Shown here piece by piece: positions 48,136-60,060 of a stretch of 64,000 nt of DNA. The notes beneath the pieces are model-generated. The model made no database searches, was not told the origin of the DNA, and worked only from the letters and a program-made list of their open reading frames with translations. The DNA lies in the NCBI RefSeq assembly GCF_000002425.4, contig NC_037271.1, forward strand, positions 13,799,903-13,863,902, read 5' to 3'. The translations under genes were made by a program, and so were the position numbers. Every line of letters begins with the position of its first letter. Positions within the stretch are counted from its first letter, which is position 1. Source of the stretch: Physcomitrium patens. Its lineage: Eukaryota; Streptophyta; Bryopsida; Funariales; Funariaceae.

Positions 48136-49690
48136 TGTCGTGATGTAACACGACTAATATGTGAAAGAGGTGAAGAATCTATTATATTATAGAAGATCTT
48201 ACTTCAAATATTATAGTAAATTATCTTAATAAATAGAAAATAATCAAAATAAAGTAGAGCTAATGATTTAAATACTACCTTTTTGTAAAGTAGGCTTCTA
48301 TTTAGTTTGTAAGACCACAAATAAGACAAAATAAGGTAGATTAGAAAAATAAAGAATATAAGCATATATTAGAAGAAGTTAAGAATTTATTAGAACAAAA
48401 ATTAATTCAAAAGCATAAAATTTGATATGCAAAGAGGACCAAGTATCAACCTACGTCAAAATCACACCATGAGATACAAAATTGAATATCTATGGTAATT
48501 TAGAGGTATTTTTGGCAAATTACAAAATAAGATTTGAGAGTAAATTTAATAAGGTTTTTTGAGCATTGATTTTGAGGGAATTGAGTATATAATAACTTTA
48601 CAGCTTTGCAAAGACACAATTATTTTGGATGACTCTGGAATTTATGAAATAAAAAAGATATTATGTTTTGGAAAATTTCATGAGTTTGGTAGTAGATCTA
48701 TAGTTTAAAATTTGATATCTTATGAAAATAGTTATTTAAAGTCTATGCTATAAGTTTGAGCTTGATCAAATACTTGAATTGAAGACTATTCAATTTCAAA
48801 TAGATTGAGGTTTCAAAAATTTGAATTTGAAAGATAGTTAGGGTTTCTAAATTCTTCAAAAAATTATTAATTAGATTAAAATAAAGTGTATGTTTGAGAG
48901 TAATAGACTTGATTTTTTATACAAATATAAAATTTGAGAATAATTAAACAGTTTAATAAGAAGATATTGGCACTGGAAGTTCAACATTCAGATTGGAGTA
49001 GGAGGCCAACAAACACTTAAGCATAGTTTAGGATTTTCCTTCTATTTAATAAGTCTAATTATCTTCAAATTTTATATGCTTATTTCTAACTTAGTTATTG
49101 AAAGGTGTATAAATTTTTAAGCAAGATCAATGGTTCAATTGATAGATATTGAGGTTTTAAAATATACTAGAATTAGATTGAGTAAGATTAGGATTTAGTT
49201 TAGGATCTAGGATTTGATCCAGGATTTGGTTTAGATTTTAGGATTTGTCTAGGGTTTGATTTAGAATTTAGGATTTAAGATTTATCTTGGATTTGATTTA
49301 GGATTTGATTTAGGATTTGATCTAGGGTTTGATTTAGGATTTAGGATTTGATTTAGGATTTAAGATTTTTTTATGGTTTGATTTAGGATTTAAGATTTCT
49401 TTACGGTTTGATTTAGAGTTTGATTTAGGGTTTAGGATTTGTCTAGGATTTAATTGAAGTCCATTAGGATTTCAACTAGGATTAAATTTAAAACTTAATT
49501 GAGATTTATTTAAGATATATTTGTGATTATTTTAATATTTTTAAGGCTTCTTAAGGAGTCTTTTAAGATTTATCATGAATTTTTTTTAACTCTTTTAAGA
49601 TTCCTTATTGTTTCTTTTGTAATTTCTTTAAGGTTTCTTATGAATTTAATTAAAGATTTTTTAGTATTATTTATTAGATGTAATGAAATC
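48136..49690 (+). mobile_element. 1.5-kb LTR-like repeat, copy A
   Basis: Starts TGTCGTGATGTAACACGAC, a hairpin with GTCGTG and CACGAC arms, exactly where the copia RT frame breaks. It shares two long collinear tracts with copy B at 51792-53290 (around 48310-48360 with TAGATTAGAAAAATAAA, and 48545-48700 with TTTCATGAGTTTGGTA). At 49190-49460 it has an array of TTTAGGATT-type units. No coding sequence is present. Its right end seems truncated together with part of the copia RT. Confidence 0.65.
49190..49460 (+). repeat. degenerate GGATTTGATTTA minisatellite
   Basis: Many imperfect direct units of about 9 to 14 bp built on TTTAGGATTTG or GATTTAGG. A sparser version lies at 52860-53060 in copy B. 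Confidence 0.8.
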
Positions 49691-50247
49691 AAATGAGTTT
49701 GTGTTGATTTTTATTTTCTATGTTGATAATTTAATTATATTGAATAATATCATAAAGAAGATGGATTGATTGAAGACAAAGTTAAAAAAAGAGTATGAGA
49801 TGAATAATTTGGAAGAGCTCCACTATTATTTAACAGTGGAGTTTATAAGAGATCATGGTAACAAGACCATTACAATGAGCCAAAATAAGTACATTGAAGA
49901 AATATTGAAAAAATTCAACATAGAGAAGTGTAAGTATATTGAAATACCTTTAGAAACCAATTTGAAGTTGATGAAGCTCATAAATGAGGAATTTGCTGAA
50001 ATTGAAGATAAAATAAAAGATATTCTATATAAGGTAGCAATAGGCTTCTTTATGTATACTAAAGATGGTACAATGATAGATCTTGCATATATGGTGAATA
50101 TTATGAGCTAATATATGTCAAAGGCTAGACCAATCCATTAGACAACTATCAAAAAGATTATGAAGTATTTGAAAGATAGTTTAAACTTCAAATTGTGCCT
50201 CAAAAGAGATAATATTGCATTTCATGGTTATTATAATGGAGATTGGA
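49691..50247 (+). pseudogene. copia reverse transcriptase, second part, and start of RNase H
   Basis: Reads SNEFVLIFIFYVDNLIIL (YVDD changed to YVDN), LKKEYEMNNLEELHYYL, VEFIRDHGNKTITMSQNKY and YMVNIMS, then MKYLKDSLNFKLCL and HGYYNGDW. The frame is cut by chromovirus copy 3 at 50247 and resumes at 57096 (the joined residues spell DWIRDIND). Confidence 0.85.
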
Positions 50248-50251
50248 TGCT

Positions 50252-50292
<41 letters not shown>

Positions 50293-50541
50293 TTTAATAT
50301 TTACTTATGTGATTAAATAAAAATAAATAAAATAAATTTATTTCATAATATTTTTTAGAAAAGCTTTTTAGAAGCTTCATAAATACTCTTTTGACTTTAC
50401 ATGTATTTATAATTCATTAGTAGGTTAGAAACTTAGTCAACAAATTAACAACGTGTTGATAGCTTATAAAATAAGCCAACTATGCAATGCACATATAAAA
50501 AACTTGCCTTATAAGTAAAGATATGTATTTTCCAAAGTCAA
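50248..50541 (+). repeat. partial 5' LTR of chromovirus copy 3
   Basis: The start TGCTAC runs into a (TA)n tract (50257-50289), then LTR words such as TTAGAAGCTTCAT and GTTAGAAAC continue to about 50541. The LTR's TATA-like part and end are not recognisable. Confidence 0.65.
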
Positions 50542-50899
50542 GGAATTATTCCAATTTTATTGTTATGTTTTAAAAGTTACAAATTATCTACCTTTGAAAA
50601 AATTGTTTAATTATTTAACACTAATAATTTTTTTTAAAAAAATAGATTATCTCTCTTTATGGAAATTTTTATTTGATATTAAAGGTTGCATATTATCTTC
50701 TTCTAATTTAATTTTTAGATTTATTAAATTATTTGAAATAAAAAGAAAATTCATGGATGCTATATTTGGTGGAAGTGAGAATAGCTTTGTAACTATTGTT
50801 GATCTTCATGAACTTGTTAACATTCTTTGGGTGGAAATTTCACACATCACAAGCACTCAACTATGGAAATACTAATCTTATGCCTATGAAAGAAGTTAA

Positions 50900-51460
50900 G
50901 AGTGTATATCAAAAAGTTGTGCAGTTGAAAGAAGCAATTAAATTGACTTCATAATTAAATCTAGGAAGTTTTACTTTTATAAATATGACAAGGACAAGGA
51001 TTAGTATGCTCGAGAAGTTTGATGGAACAAGATCAAAATTTTGAAGATTTTTGCAACAAGTTAGGCTATAAGATTGCATCCTTTCTAATACAATACATTT
51101 TAAAATTTTCATGGAGCAGAAAAAGACTCCATGTCATTAAGAAGGCTTATGCTAATATTATGGAGAAACTAAATATTTTATTCAACATTGTCTAAAGAAA
51201 CAATGCAATCACAAAATGAAAAGCATAGTTGCCAAAGAAGATAATCTATCAAAAAACGAGTTTTTCCAACTATTATACAAATTGTGCAACTAATATCTTA
51301 TGTAATTTCTCAAAAAGGTTCTATTCTCTCTTTAAATCTCTTACATTATTTTATAGTAGAAGTTTATTTAAGACCAAAAAATTACAAAGTCTTAGCCTTA
51401 TTAGATTTAGGAGCCTCAATTTGTTTTATAGATAAAGTCTTTGTCAAAAAATAAGAAATA
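50900..51460 (+). pseudogene. chromovirus gag and protease start, copy 3
   Basis: LEKFDGTRSKF (about 51010) is followed after a deletion by a decayed zinc knuckle (YYGET, HCLKK) at 51160-51200 and KEDNL. Then the protease reads YKVLALLDLGASICF near 51375-51425. Confidence 0.7.
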
Positions 51461-51791
51461 TTATCAGTCAAAAAAACTAAACTAATACATGTAAAATTCA
51501 TAGATAGATGTTTGTTATCTTTTGGAGATATTAGCTATAAGATTGTTCCTTTAGATGTAACAATTAAAGGTTATTATAGCATAGTAATATTTAATATAAT
51601 AAGATCTCTAATCCAATTATTTTAGAGTTATTGTAATTAAAAAAATATATAATCTTCAAATAGATTGGATTTCTTGTAACCTTAATTTTTCTTGTATTTT
51701 GATTCAAAATTCTATTATTCAAGTAGAAATACATAAGCTTAGTACATCTAAATCTTTACTAAAAGGTAAGAAATCTTTCATTATTGTGGAG

Positions 51792-53290
51792 TTGTATTAT
51801 AATACGACTATATGGTCAAAGATAAAGATATAGATCTTATTATAGAAGAACCATGTTAAAAGATAAAGTAAAAAAAATATGGATAAAAGATAAGAATATA
51901 ATAAAACTTTTAATAGTAATGTTGATTTTTTTAAAAAAAGTGATTTCTACTTATTTTGTAGGGCCATAAATAAAAAAAATAAGATAGATTAAAAAAATAA
52001 AAGATATAAGCATATATAGGATAGAGTGAGGAATTGATTTTAGTAGAATTTATTTCAAAAGGGACAAAAAGTGATACTCAAAAAAGACCAATTACCAACC
52101 AAGGTCGAAATCAGACCCTAAGGCACAAAATCAAAGCCTCAATAATGATTCTGGAATTCTTTGATTGATTGGAGAATAGGATTGGAGAGCAGACTTGATA
52201 GGGTTTCTATAAGCATTGATTTTGAGGATTTTGGGTAGATAATGACTTTATAAGAGCTTTGCAAAGTTGATGTTGTTTTTGGTGACTTTGATTTTTGGAA
52301 AATAAAATAAGATTGACATTTTAGGCAATTTCATGAGTTTGGTAATAGATCTATAAGTGAATTTTTTTGGACTTGTGGGTGTAGTTGTGCTTGATGTGTG
52401 CTGTGAATTTAGATTTGATCAAATGGTTAGATTAAAAAGTATGAAGGTTATTAAGGATTATGGTCTTGAAATTTAAGGTTTTGAGGTGTAGTGAGGTTTT
52501 CTTAGTTATTTGTCAATCTGCTAATTAGATTGAAGCAAATTTTTTTATATAGGTAGTTAGCTTGATTTTTATGAAGTATGTAAAGTTTGGAAGGGAAGTA
52601 GAAATTTAATCAAGAGTAATTTGCTCTGAGAGATTGGCATCAAGGTTGGAGAAGGAAGCTAACCGACATCCAAGTATATTTTGGAGATTATCATCTATTT
52701 GGTAATTCTAATCCTTTTTAAATTTTTTTTGTACTAATTTTTAATTTAATTAGTAAAAAATGTGCAAAATTTGAGTTAAAATCAATAGTTCAAACATTAG
52801 TTATTGAATTTTAAAATCTATTATAAGATTGATAGAAATTTATTTGAGATTTTAAAAATTGATTAGATTTGGTTAGAATTAGGATTTGGTTAGGATTTAG
52901 GTTTTGATTTGGGTTAAAATTTGATTAGGATTAGGATTTGATTTGATTTAGGATTTTTTGAAGATTTCTTTAGGATTTCTTTAGGATTTCTTTAAAATTC
53001 TTTAGAATTCTTTTTAGATTTTTTGAAGGTTCTTTTGAGTTTTTTTAGATTTCTTTAAGATTTCTTTGTGTTTCTTTTATAATTTACTTCAAAATTAAAA
53101 TAAGATAAATAAAATAAAATAATAATAATAATAATTGGACTTAATTAATGCTTTATTATATTTATTAAGCTTCTATAGTAATTTATATATAATTTTATTA
53201 GAGTGGTTAGGACTTATTGTTGTAAATTCTTTTTATCTTCTACAACCAAGTATCTTGTACATTCTCAAGCAAGACTTCACGTAATATAAT
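51792..53290 (+). mobile_element. 1.5-kb LTR-like repeat, copy B
   Basis: Starts TTGTATTATAATACGAC and ends near CACGTAATATAA, flanked by TGGAG (51787-51791) and TGGAA (53290-53294), a possible 5-bp duplication. It is collinear with copy A. Its right end (CTTCTACAACC, TTCACGTAATA) is the reverse complement of the left end of the insertion at 40124. It interrupts chromovirus copy 3 between protease and RT. No coding sequence is present. Confidence 0.6.
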
Positions 53291-53329
53291 GGAAAAACAA
53301 AGATCATCTTTTGTTATATATGCCACGTT

Positions 53330-56285
53330 CATTTCTAATAATAAAAATATGTGAAGTGGTATTTCTTATTAATATCAAGATTTTTAGGATTTTTTTGAAA
53401 AAAAAGAATGCAGATATGTTTTTATAGCATCGATCCTATAATTATTCTATTGATTTACAATAAGGAGCTCAACCATTTGAACCAATCTATAACTTATTGA
53501 AAAATGAGTCAGTTATACTAAATGAATATATTGAAAAGAATTTGGCTAAAAACTTCATATGCTATTTGAAATCTCTAATAGAAGCTCCTATCTTATTTGT
53601 GAAGAAAAAAGATGGATCTTTGCGGATATGTATAGACTATTGAGAACTTAATAAGATTACCATCAACGATAGTAATTTCCTATCTTTAATTTCAAGACTT
53701 CTTGACCAACTCAATGAAGCAAAGATTTATAGAAAAATAAATCTAACAAGAACATACAACCTGATCCATATCAAAGAATGAGATGAATATAAGATTACTT
53801 TTTGAATTAGTTATGGACAATTTAAAATATAATATCATACTTTTTAGACTCACAAATGAACCAACTATATTTCAATAACTTATAAATGATATTTTTTTGT
53901 GAGATTTTTTAATGATTTTATTATCTATTATTTAAACAACCTTCTAATCTACCTCAAGAGTATAAAAAAGAATGAACTTTGTGTTGATTGTGTATTACAA
54001 AAACTTAGAGATATAAGATTGTATGCTAAGATAGAAAAGTATATATTCCACACTACTCAAGTTGACTTCTTAGGCTACATCATTTCTAATGATGGACTTA
54101 AGATGAATTCAAAGAAAGTTCAAATTATCATGGATTGGAAAATTTCCAAAACAATTAAAAATGTATAATATTTTTTAGAATTTGCCAATTAATACATAAT
54201 CTTCATCAAGAACTTTTTTCAGATTGCAGCTCTTTTTATTTGCTTGATATGTAAAAATAAACTTAAGTAGAACAAAGAAGTTAAAGTATCTTTTGAAGTC
54301 TTAAAGATAACATTTAATTTTGCACCAATTTTGTATTGCAATAATTTTTTAAAGGCATTCTCTATGAAAACATATCCATCAAATTTTACTAGGGATATTG
54401 TTTTGTTACAAATGAAAATAGATGACAAGCTCCATCCAATAGCTTTTCTTTCTAAAAATATTATAACAACTAAAATTAACTATAAAATCTATAACAAAGA
54501 ACTTCTTGCAATCATGGATTTATTTTAAAAATAACATCATTATCTATAAGGCACTTCTAGTCTAATCACCATATATAGAGATCATAAGAACTTCAAGTAC
54601 TTCATGTTGGCATATATTTTGAATTATTGTCAAGCTTGTTAGAGCATATTTTTATCAAGATTTGATTTTAAGATGACTTATGAATCTAAAAAATAACAAG
54701 GTTTATTAGATGCACTTTTTAAATATTCTTATCTTGCACCAAAAGAAAGAAATTTTCTTTTTGATCAAGAAAGAAGAATTCTCTTGAAACTAAAGAATTT
54801 TTATCTTAGAGCAATAAAAGCAACATTGATTGTTGATTCAACTTTTATTAAGCAAATTCAATCAAATATATCCTTTGATCTTCTTATGTATGATATCAAG
54901 AATAATTCTTTTAAATTTTACAATACTTCTAAGTTTGAATTTAAGAACAATCTATTCTATTTTGAAGAACAAATATGTATTCTTGAAGATAAAGCATGAT
55001 TATGCTTTTTTATGCTTGTCATGACTTTCTAGCAATCAAATATTTAAGATACAATTAGATTTTGAAACTAATATCTAGAGATTTTTGATGGCCTAAATTT
55101 AGGATTTATAATTTAGGATTTAAATATAAATGACAATCAAAGACTTTGTACAATCATGTGATATTTATTTAAGATCTAAAACTCCTTGTCATTAATTTTA
55201 TAGACTTCTTCAGCCATTTTTTATTCTAAAACAATGATGATCTTCTATTTCTATACATTTTATCATAAATCCTCGTTTCTCAAGTTTGTATGATTCTATA
55301 TTTGTAATAGTAGATTATTTTATCAAAATGGGATATTTTATAGTATATAAAAAATCTATCACAAGTGAAGAAATGGCTAAGCTTTTTCTTGAGAATATCT
55401 ATTGCTATCATGGATTGTCCAAGAATATTATATCAAATAAAAAGACTTATTTTGTATCTATATTTTAGAAAACCATTTTTAAAATTTTAAAAATAGATAT
55501 AAAGCTCTCTCTAGATTTTCATCTTTAAATAAATGGACAAACAAAACATGTGAATTAAGTTCTAAAGTAGTATTTGAGATATACCATCAATTATCATCAA
55601 GATGATTTAAGAACTTTTTTGCCATTTACTAAGTTTGTATGTAATAATTTGATACATTCTTCAATTCAACAAAAAAAAAAAAAAATTGCCAATTATGGTT
55701 ATCATCTATAACTTCATACTTTTGATTTTTAAAAAGTTGATAATCTTATGGCAAAAGATTTGAAAAATTGTTTATCAAAGCTACATACAACAATGAAGGC
55801 ACAATTAAAGGAAGCTCAAGAATGAAAAAAGATCAAAAAAATGCCTATGGCAAAGAAAAATCACAATCTAATATTAGTGAGAAGATATAATTACTTTCTC
55901 ACAATATTAAGCCTACTTATCCTTGTGATAAGTTGGACTATTGTAGGCTTGGATCTTTTATTATTTTTCAACAAGTCAATCGTGATGCTTATTAATTACA
56001 TCTACCAAAGTCTATGAAGATCCATCCCATATTCTATATATCTCTTTTTGAGTCATATAAGACAATGAATATCTGAAAAAGAAGACAAATGCCACCTCCT
56101 CCTATAGAAGTAGATAATAATTAAGAATTTGAGGTAAAAGAAGTCTTAGATTTAAAGTAAGGCCAAAATAGATTAAAATATCTTATTCATTGGCATAGAT
56201 ATGATATTAATAAATGTACATAAGAACAAACAAATACTCTTGCAAATACAACTAAGAAGATTGAGACTTTTTATTGATGATATCC
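53330..56285 (+). pseudogene. pol: chromovirus RT, RNase H, integrase and chromodomain, copy 3
   Basis: RT (53590-54170) has KKKDGSLRICIDY and a [15 protein letters not shown] stretch, but the catalytic box reads YLNN (53929-53940). RNase H remnants lie at 54340-54530 (LHPIAFLSKN, NKELLAIMDLF). Integrase remnants run from 55280 to 55620 ([24 protein letters not shown]). A decayed chromodomain lies at about 56115-56280. Stops are numerous throughout. Confidence 0.8.
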
Positions 56286-56400
56286 ATCAACATCAACATA
56301 AAAAATAGCAAATTTTTGCTATTAAAGAAACAAGATTCAAAAAAGATATCACTCTATCTTTTACTCTTGTTTGTAATTTTTATATATTTGTGATGCTAAA

Positions 56401-56565
56401 GAGATGGAAAATCAATAACCAACAGATTCAACTCAAGAGTTTTTTTTTATTGACTTATCAAACAAGACATTGCAATTGTCACAACCCTCAAGATGACATA
56501 ATTAAGATGAAGATTTTCAAGAACAATATATCTTTCTTCAAATAAATGATAAGATACAACGTGTC
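56401..56565 (+). pseudogene. extra ORF of the chromovirus, copy 3, truncated
   Basis: Starts with ATGGAAAATCAATAACC, collinear with the start of the copy 1 ORF, and runs to the segment equivalent to GEIQRV (GATACAACGTG), where it abuts the 3' LTR. The C-terminal two thirds and the polypurine tract are deleted. Confidence 0.65.
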
Positions 56566-57095
56566 TAGTCATAGACATATACATTTATTATGATATTTAT
56601 CTATATGAATAAATAGAAGTAGATAAAAATAAATTTATTTTATAATATTTCTAAAAAAACTTCTTAGAAGCTTCATAGATACTACTTTGACTTTATACAT
56701 GTTTATTGTTGATTAATAGGTTAAAAACTTGTTCAAAAAATTAACCATGTATTTATAGCTTATAAAATATAATAATTATATAATGCATATATAAAAAAAT
56801 TACTTTATAAGTTAAGATAGAAGTCTTACAAAGTTAATATGTTTTAAAGGTCCTATTAGAAATTGCCATGTAGCTCCTAGTTAAGAGTATATATAGAGGC
56901 AAGAGTGAAGCCTTCTTTACTCTTATCAATGCTTTTCTAATCTTTAGTCTTATTTTTAAGTCTTTCTAGTATTCTTGTCTTTGGTAATAATGATTTTAGT
57001 TTAATATTATATCATCTTTGAGTGATTATTTAGTCTTTTTGAGTGACATAAGAGTGTTTTGATATTTTAATTTTTGAAGATTCATATCTTTGACA
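56566..57095 (+). repeat. 3' LTR of chromovirus copy 3
   Basis: Begins near TAGTCATAGACATA (decayed TGTCACGGACATA) and ends CTTTGACA. It contains CTTCTTAGAAGCTTC and a TATATATAGA box near 56890. Confidence 0.75.
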
Positions 57096-57515
57096 TTGAA
57101 TTAGAGATATAAATGATAGAAGATTGATAATGAAATATATATTCTTTATTGGAATAGAAGCAATCTCATGGAATTACAAGAGACAACCAAAAATTATAAG
57201 GTCTTTAATAGAGGTAGAATACATGGCACCAAGTCATTGTGCAATAGAGATAATTTGGCTTAGACAAGTTTTAGAAGATATTAGACTTGTATAATTGGAA
57301 GCAATTCCAATGAAGTTTGATAACTAAGAATCTCTTACTTTTGCAAAGAATCCAAAGCATCACTCAAGAACCAAATACATTGACATTCAACATGACTACA
57401 AAAGAAAGAAGATTGAAATAGGAGTCATAGATATGAAGTATTATGCAATGAAAGATAGATTTGCTTATTTGCTAAAAAAAGTATTTGTAAAGAATAAGTA
57501 TTAGAAGTTTAGAAA
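57096..57515 (+). pseudogene. copia RNase H, remainder
   Basis: IFFIGIEAISWNYKRQP, EVEYMAPSHCAIEIIWLRQVLEDI, FAKNPKHHSRTKYIDIQHDY: the C-terminal RNase H region of a copia polyprotein, with stops. It completes the frame cut at 50247. Confidence 0.85.
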
Positions 57516-57557
57516 GGCATTATATTTAAAAGCCTTTGACCAATAGCAAAGTAGAAG

Positions 57558-57863
57558 TGTTAAATTAAGAATAAGATACAATTATCTTAGATAAGTTATT
57601 CATGATTAAAGAATAGTAAAAGACTGAAGATAAATTATTAATGTAGCAACTATGGTTTTAAAAAGTTGCTAGGTTAAAAGAAATCTAAGATTTAGTTGGA
57701 TGAAGCAAAGATAGATGAATATGATTATAAATAAAGTTTAATTATAGATATAAACTCCTCTTATAAGTAAAGGATATTAGAAGTGAAAGGCATTTCATTC
57801 TATACTTTTTTTATGTGTAATATTTTTTATTTTTATTTGTAACTTGCTTATTATATTTCTTCA
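57558..57863 (+). repeat. 3' LTR of the copia element
   Basis: TGTTAAATTAAG to TTTCTTCA; partner of 36842-37132. A purine-rich stretch (GCAAAGTAGAAG) precedes it as the likely polypurine tract. Confidence 0.85.
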
Positions 57864-58089
57864 ATAAGTTTCTTATTTAATATATCTTATTATATAAATT
57901 TAATATAAAAATATCTTTTATCTAATTCTTTTTAATATAAAGTCTTTAATTTAATATAATATAATATTAAATTCTTTTTTTAATCTAATAAATTTTAGAT
58001 AACTATAAAATATATTTAAAAAATCATATAAAAGAGGTTTTTTATTTTTAAAAAATACTAAAATTTCATAGTATCAAAGATACAAATTT

Positions 58090-58605
58090 CAGAGAACTAA
58101 ATGTTCAATACATTCATGTATCACTTGAAAAGACTAAAAAATCATTTAAAGATGGTATAATATTGAACTAGAAGATCAATTGCCAAAGACAAGAAGATTA
58201 AAAAGTCTTGAAATAAGACTAAGGACTAGAAAGGTGCTGATAAGAGTAAAAAAGGCTTTACTCTTATCTCCATATTTACTATCTAACTAGAAGCTACTTG
58301 GCAACATTCTATAGGACCTTGAGCATGTGTCCAATTTGCAAGATACATTTTTTAACTTGCAAGACAAGTTTCCTATATGTGTACTACATTGTTAGCTTGT
58401 ACCACAAACTATCCATATGTGCGACACATGGCTAATTTGTTGGCAAAGTTTCTAACCTACCAATCAATTATAAACATGTATAAAATCAAATACATATTTG
58501 AGAAGCTCCTAAGAAGCTTTGCTATAAGATAATATCAAATCTACTTACATTTATCTTCTATCTAATACTTCTTATTTAAATAAACATGTATTTCTATGAT
58601 ACTTA
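58090..58605 (-). repeat. solo LTR of the chromovirus family, reverse orientation
   Basis: Read on the minus strand it follows the LTR order: GTAAGTAGATTTGATATTA, AAAGCTTCTTAGGAGCTTC, GTTAGAAACTTTGCC, GCCACATGTG-like words, a TATA-like stretch, and an end resembling the 3' LTR of copy 3 (AGTTTAATATTATACCATC type). No internal element sequence adjoins it, so it is a solo or fragmentary LTR. Confidence 0.75.
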
Positions 58606-59187
58606 GATAATAAAATATTATGTCTTTTATTACAATTTATTTTATTAATATATACATTTATTTTTATTAACATAAATAAACTAATAAATCTATTTAAATA
58701 ACTTTTTAAAAGCTACTTATTATTAAAGCTAAAGATAATTAAATTTTATTATTTTTTTAAAAATAAATCTAAAAAAAACTCTAATAATTTAGTACTTGTT
58801 CTTATTATTCAATAGGATTTTATCCAAAACCAATTTTTTAAAAAATAATATGGATATTATTTAAATAGCTATTACATATGCAATTTGAATAAGTTACTTG
58901 TATTCTTTGGAGTTTCTAAAATCCAATTGAGTCTTTTTAATTATTATTAGAAATATAAAAATAAAGAAATAAAAAATAAAAATACATACATATAATGTTT
59001 TTTCTATAGAATCTTCAAAACTATTCCAATGTTTATATTTTTTATATTTAAAAAATAATATAAATAAGAAAAATTCATGGAATGAAGTATAGTAAATATA
59101 TTAAAATAATACATATAATATATTAATGTTTTATAAATATTCCAAAAAAATTTAAAAAGAAAAAAAAAGTCCTATAGCTACTTTACA
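58606..59187. other. AT-rich intergenic DNA
   Basis: No gene or transposon signature was recognised between the reverse solo LTR and the second Tc1-like remnant. Confidence 0.5.
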
Positions 59188-60060
59188 TATTGGGACAATT
59201 TTGAAGGTCCAATATGGAAATTCTTCACCACTTTGTCTATTTTTTTTTGGCTTTTAATATATCTGATATTTTTTTGGACATTATCTCTACAAATCTCTTG
59301 CAATTATCAATTGTGATAGAAAAGAAGATTTCTTTTGTATAAGACCATTATTCAAGTATTTCTTTTGAAGGTGTACCATATCAATTTAATCTCCTTTTCA
59401 AAATGGCCCAAGGATTTTCTATAGGATTCAAATTTGGTGATTAAGGATGCCAAGATAAGCCACTAAAATGTTGCCTAAAAAACCATTGTTTAATGCTATT
59501 ATTGTTGTTTATAGGCACATTATCTTGTTGAAATATGACTTTTAATGCATTTAAATTATATTTTTTAATTGTACAATGTAGATGTTCTTCTAAGATTTTT
59601 TGATAACCATGATGATTGAAGTGACTTTGAATTTTGTGCAGCATTCTAGGTCCATGTATACACATACATCTCCATATGATTATAGAACCACCACTATACT
59701 TAATAGTTGGAGTAATAGTCTGCTGTAATAGTTCTTATGGATAGTGAATCTGATACCAAACTCTTCCATGTGAAGAAAGTCTATTAATCTTAGTTATATT
59801 AGAAAATATTATATGTCTCCAATCATTAATAGTCCAATATTCATATTTTTTGGCAAATTTTGAAGCAAAGAGAGTTTTATTGCTTTCTTACGACAATGAT
59901 CTCACCATTTTTTCTTATGAAGTAAAGCACCAGAACAATTAATATGTGAATATGTACATGTAACAAAAAAAAAAAAAAAAAAAAAAATTACAATGGATCT
60001 ACTCTTTAATTGCTATGCTCATATGATGCATTGATGTGGACCTTCAAAACTGCCCCTATG
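59188..60060 (-). mobile_element. second Tc1-like transposon remnant
   Basis: Inverted copies of a TTTTGAAGGTCC motif at 59188-59210 and 60038-60060 enclose transposase sequence on the minus strand. At about 870 bp it is shorter than an intact Tc1, and the DNA-binding part is missing. A third copy of the motif, in the same orientation as the left one, lies outside at 60221-60240. A run of 24 A at about 59967-59990 is inside. Confidence 0.6.
59250..59960 (-). pseudogene. Tc1 transposase remnant, second family
   Basis: On the minus strand: WTINDWRHIIF, KINRLSSHGRVWYQ, KYSGGSIIIWRCMCIHGP, VIFQQDNVP (second catalytic Asp region, DNDPKH decayed), then SPNLNPIENPWAILKRRL with the third acidic residue E in the expected place. 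Several stops and a frameshift break it. It differs in sequence from the transposase at 15027-22440, so it is a separate Tc1 lineage. Confidence 0.8.

Larger units (their letters stand above)
50248..57095 (+). mobile_element. Ty3/gypsy chromovirus, copy 3, heavily decayed
   Basis: A 6848-bp copy with a 5-bp duplication TTGGA (50243-50247) and TTGAA (57096-57100). The copia RNase H frame continues exactly across it. The 5' LTR is partial, the middle of gag is deleted, and a 1.5-kb repeat sits between protease and RT. The extra ORF is cut short and every domain has stops. It is older or more heavily mutated than copies 1 and 2. Confidence 0.85.
36842..57863 (+). mobile_element. Ty1/copia retrotransposon expanded to 21 kb by nested insertions
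   Basis: LTRs of about 291 bp (36842-37132) and 306 bp (57558-57863) enclose, in copia order, gag, protease, integrase, RT and RNase H pieces. These are separated by chromovirus copy 2 (38335-45941), a 1.5-kb repeat (48136 to about 49690) and chromovirus copy 3 (50248-57095). Subtracting them leaves about 5.0 kb, a normal copia length. Gag, RT and RNase H frames resume across the insertions. All coding parts have many stops, so the element is dead. No 5-bp duplication is evident at its outer borders. Confidence 0.88.

Noticed and set aside
49190..49460. Regular direct repeats considered as a CRISPR-like array
   Set aside because: Units are short, imperfect and contiguous without spacers, and the context is a plant transposon; it is a minisatellite.
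36837..57868. Target-site duplication of the large copia element
   Set aside because: The 5 bp outside each LTR (TTTAT and ATAAG) do not match; decay or a border error of a few bases may hide it, so none is claimed.
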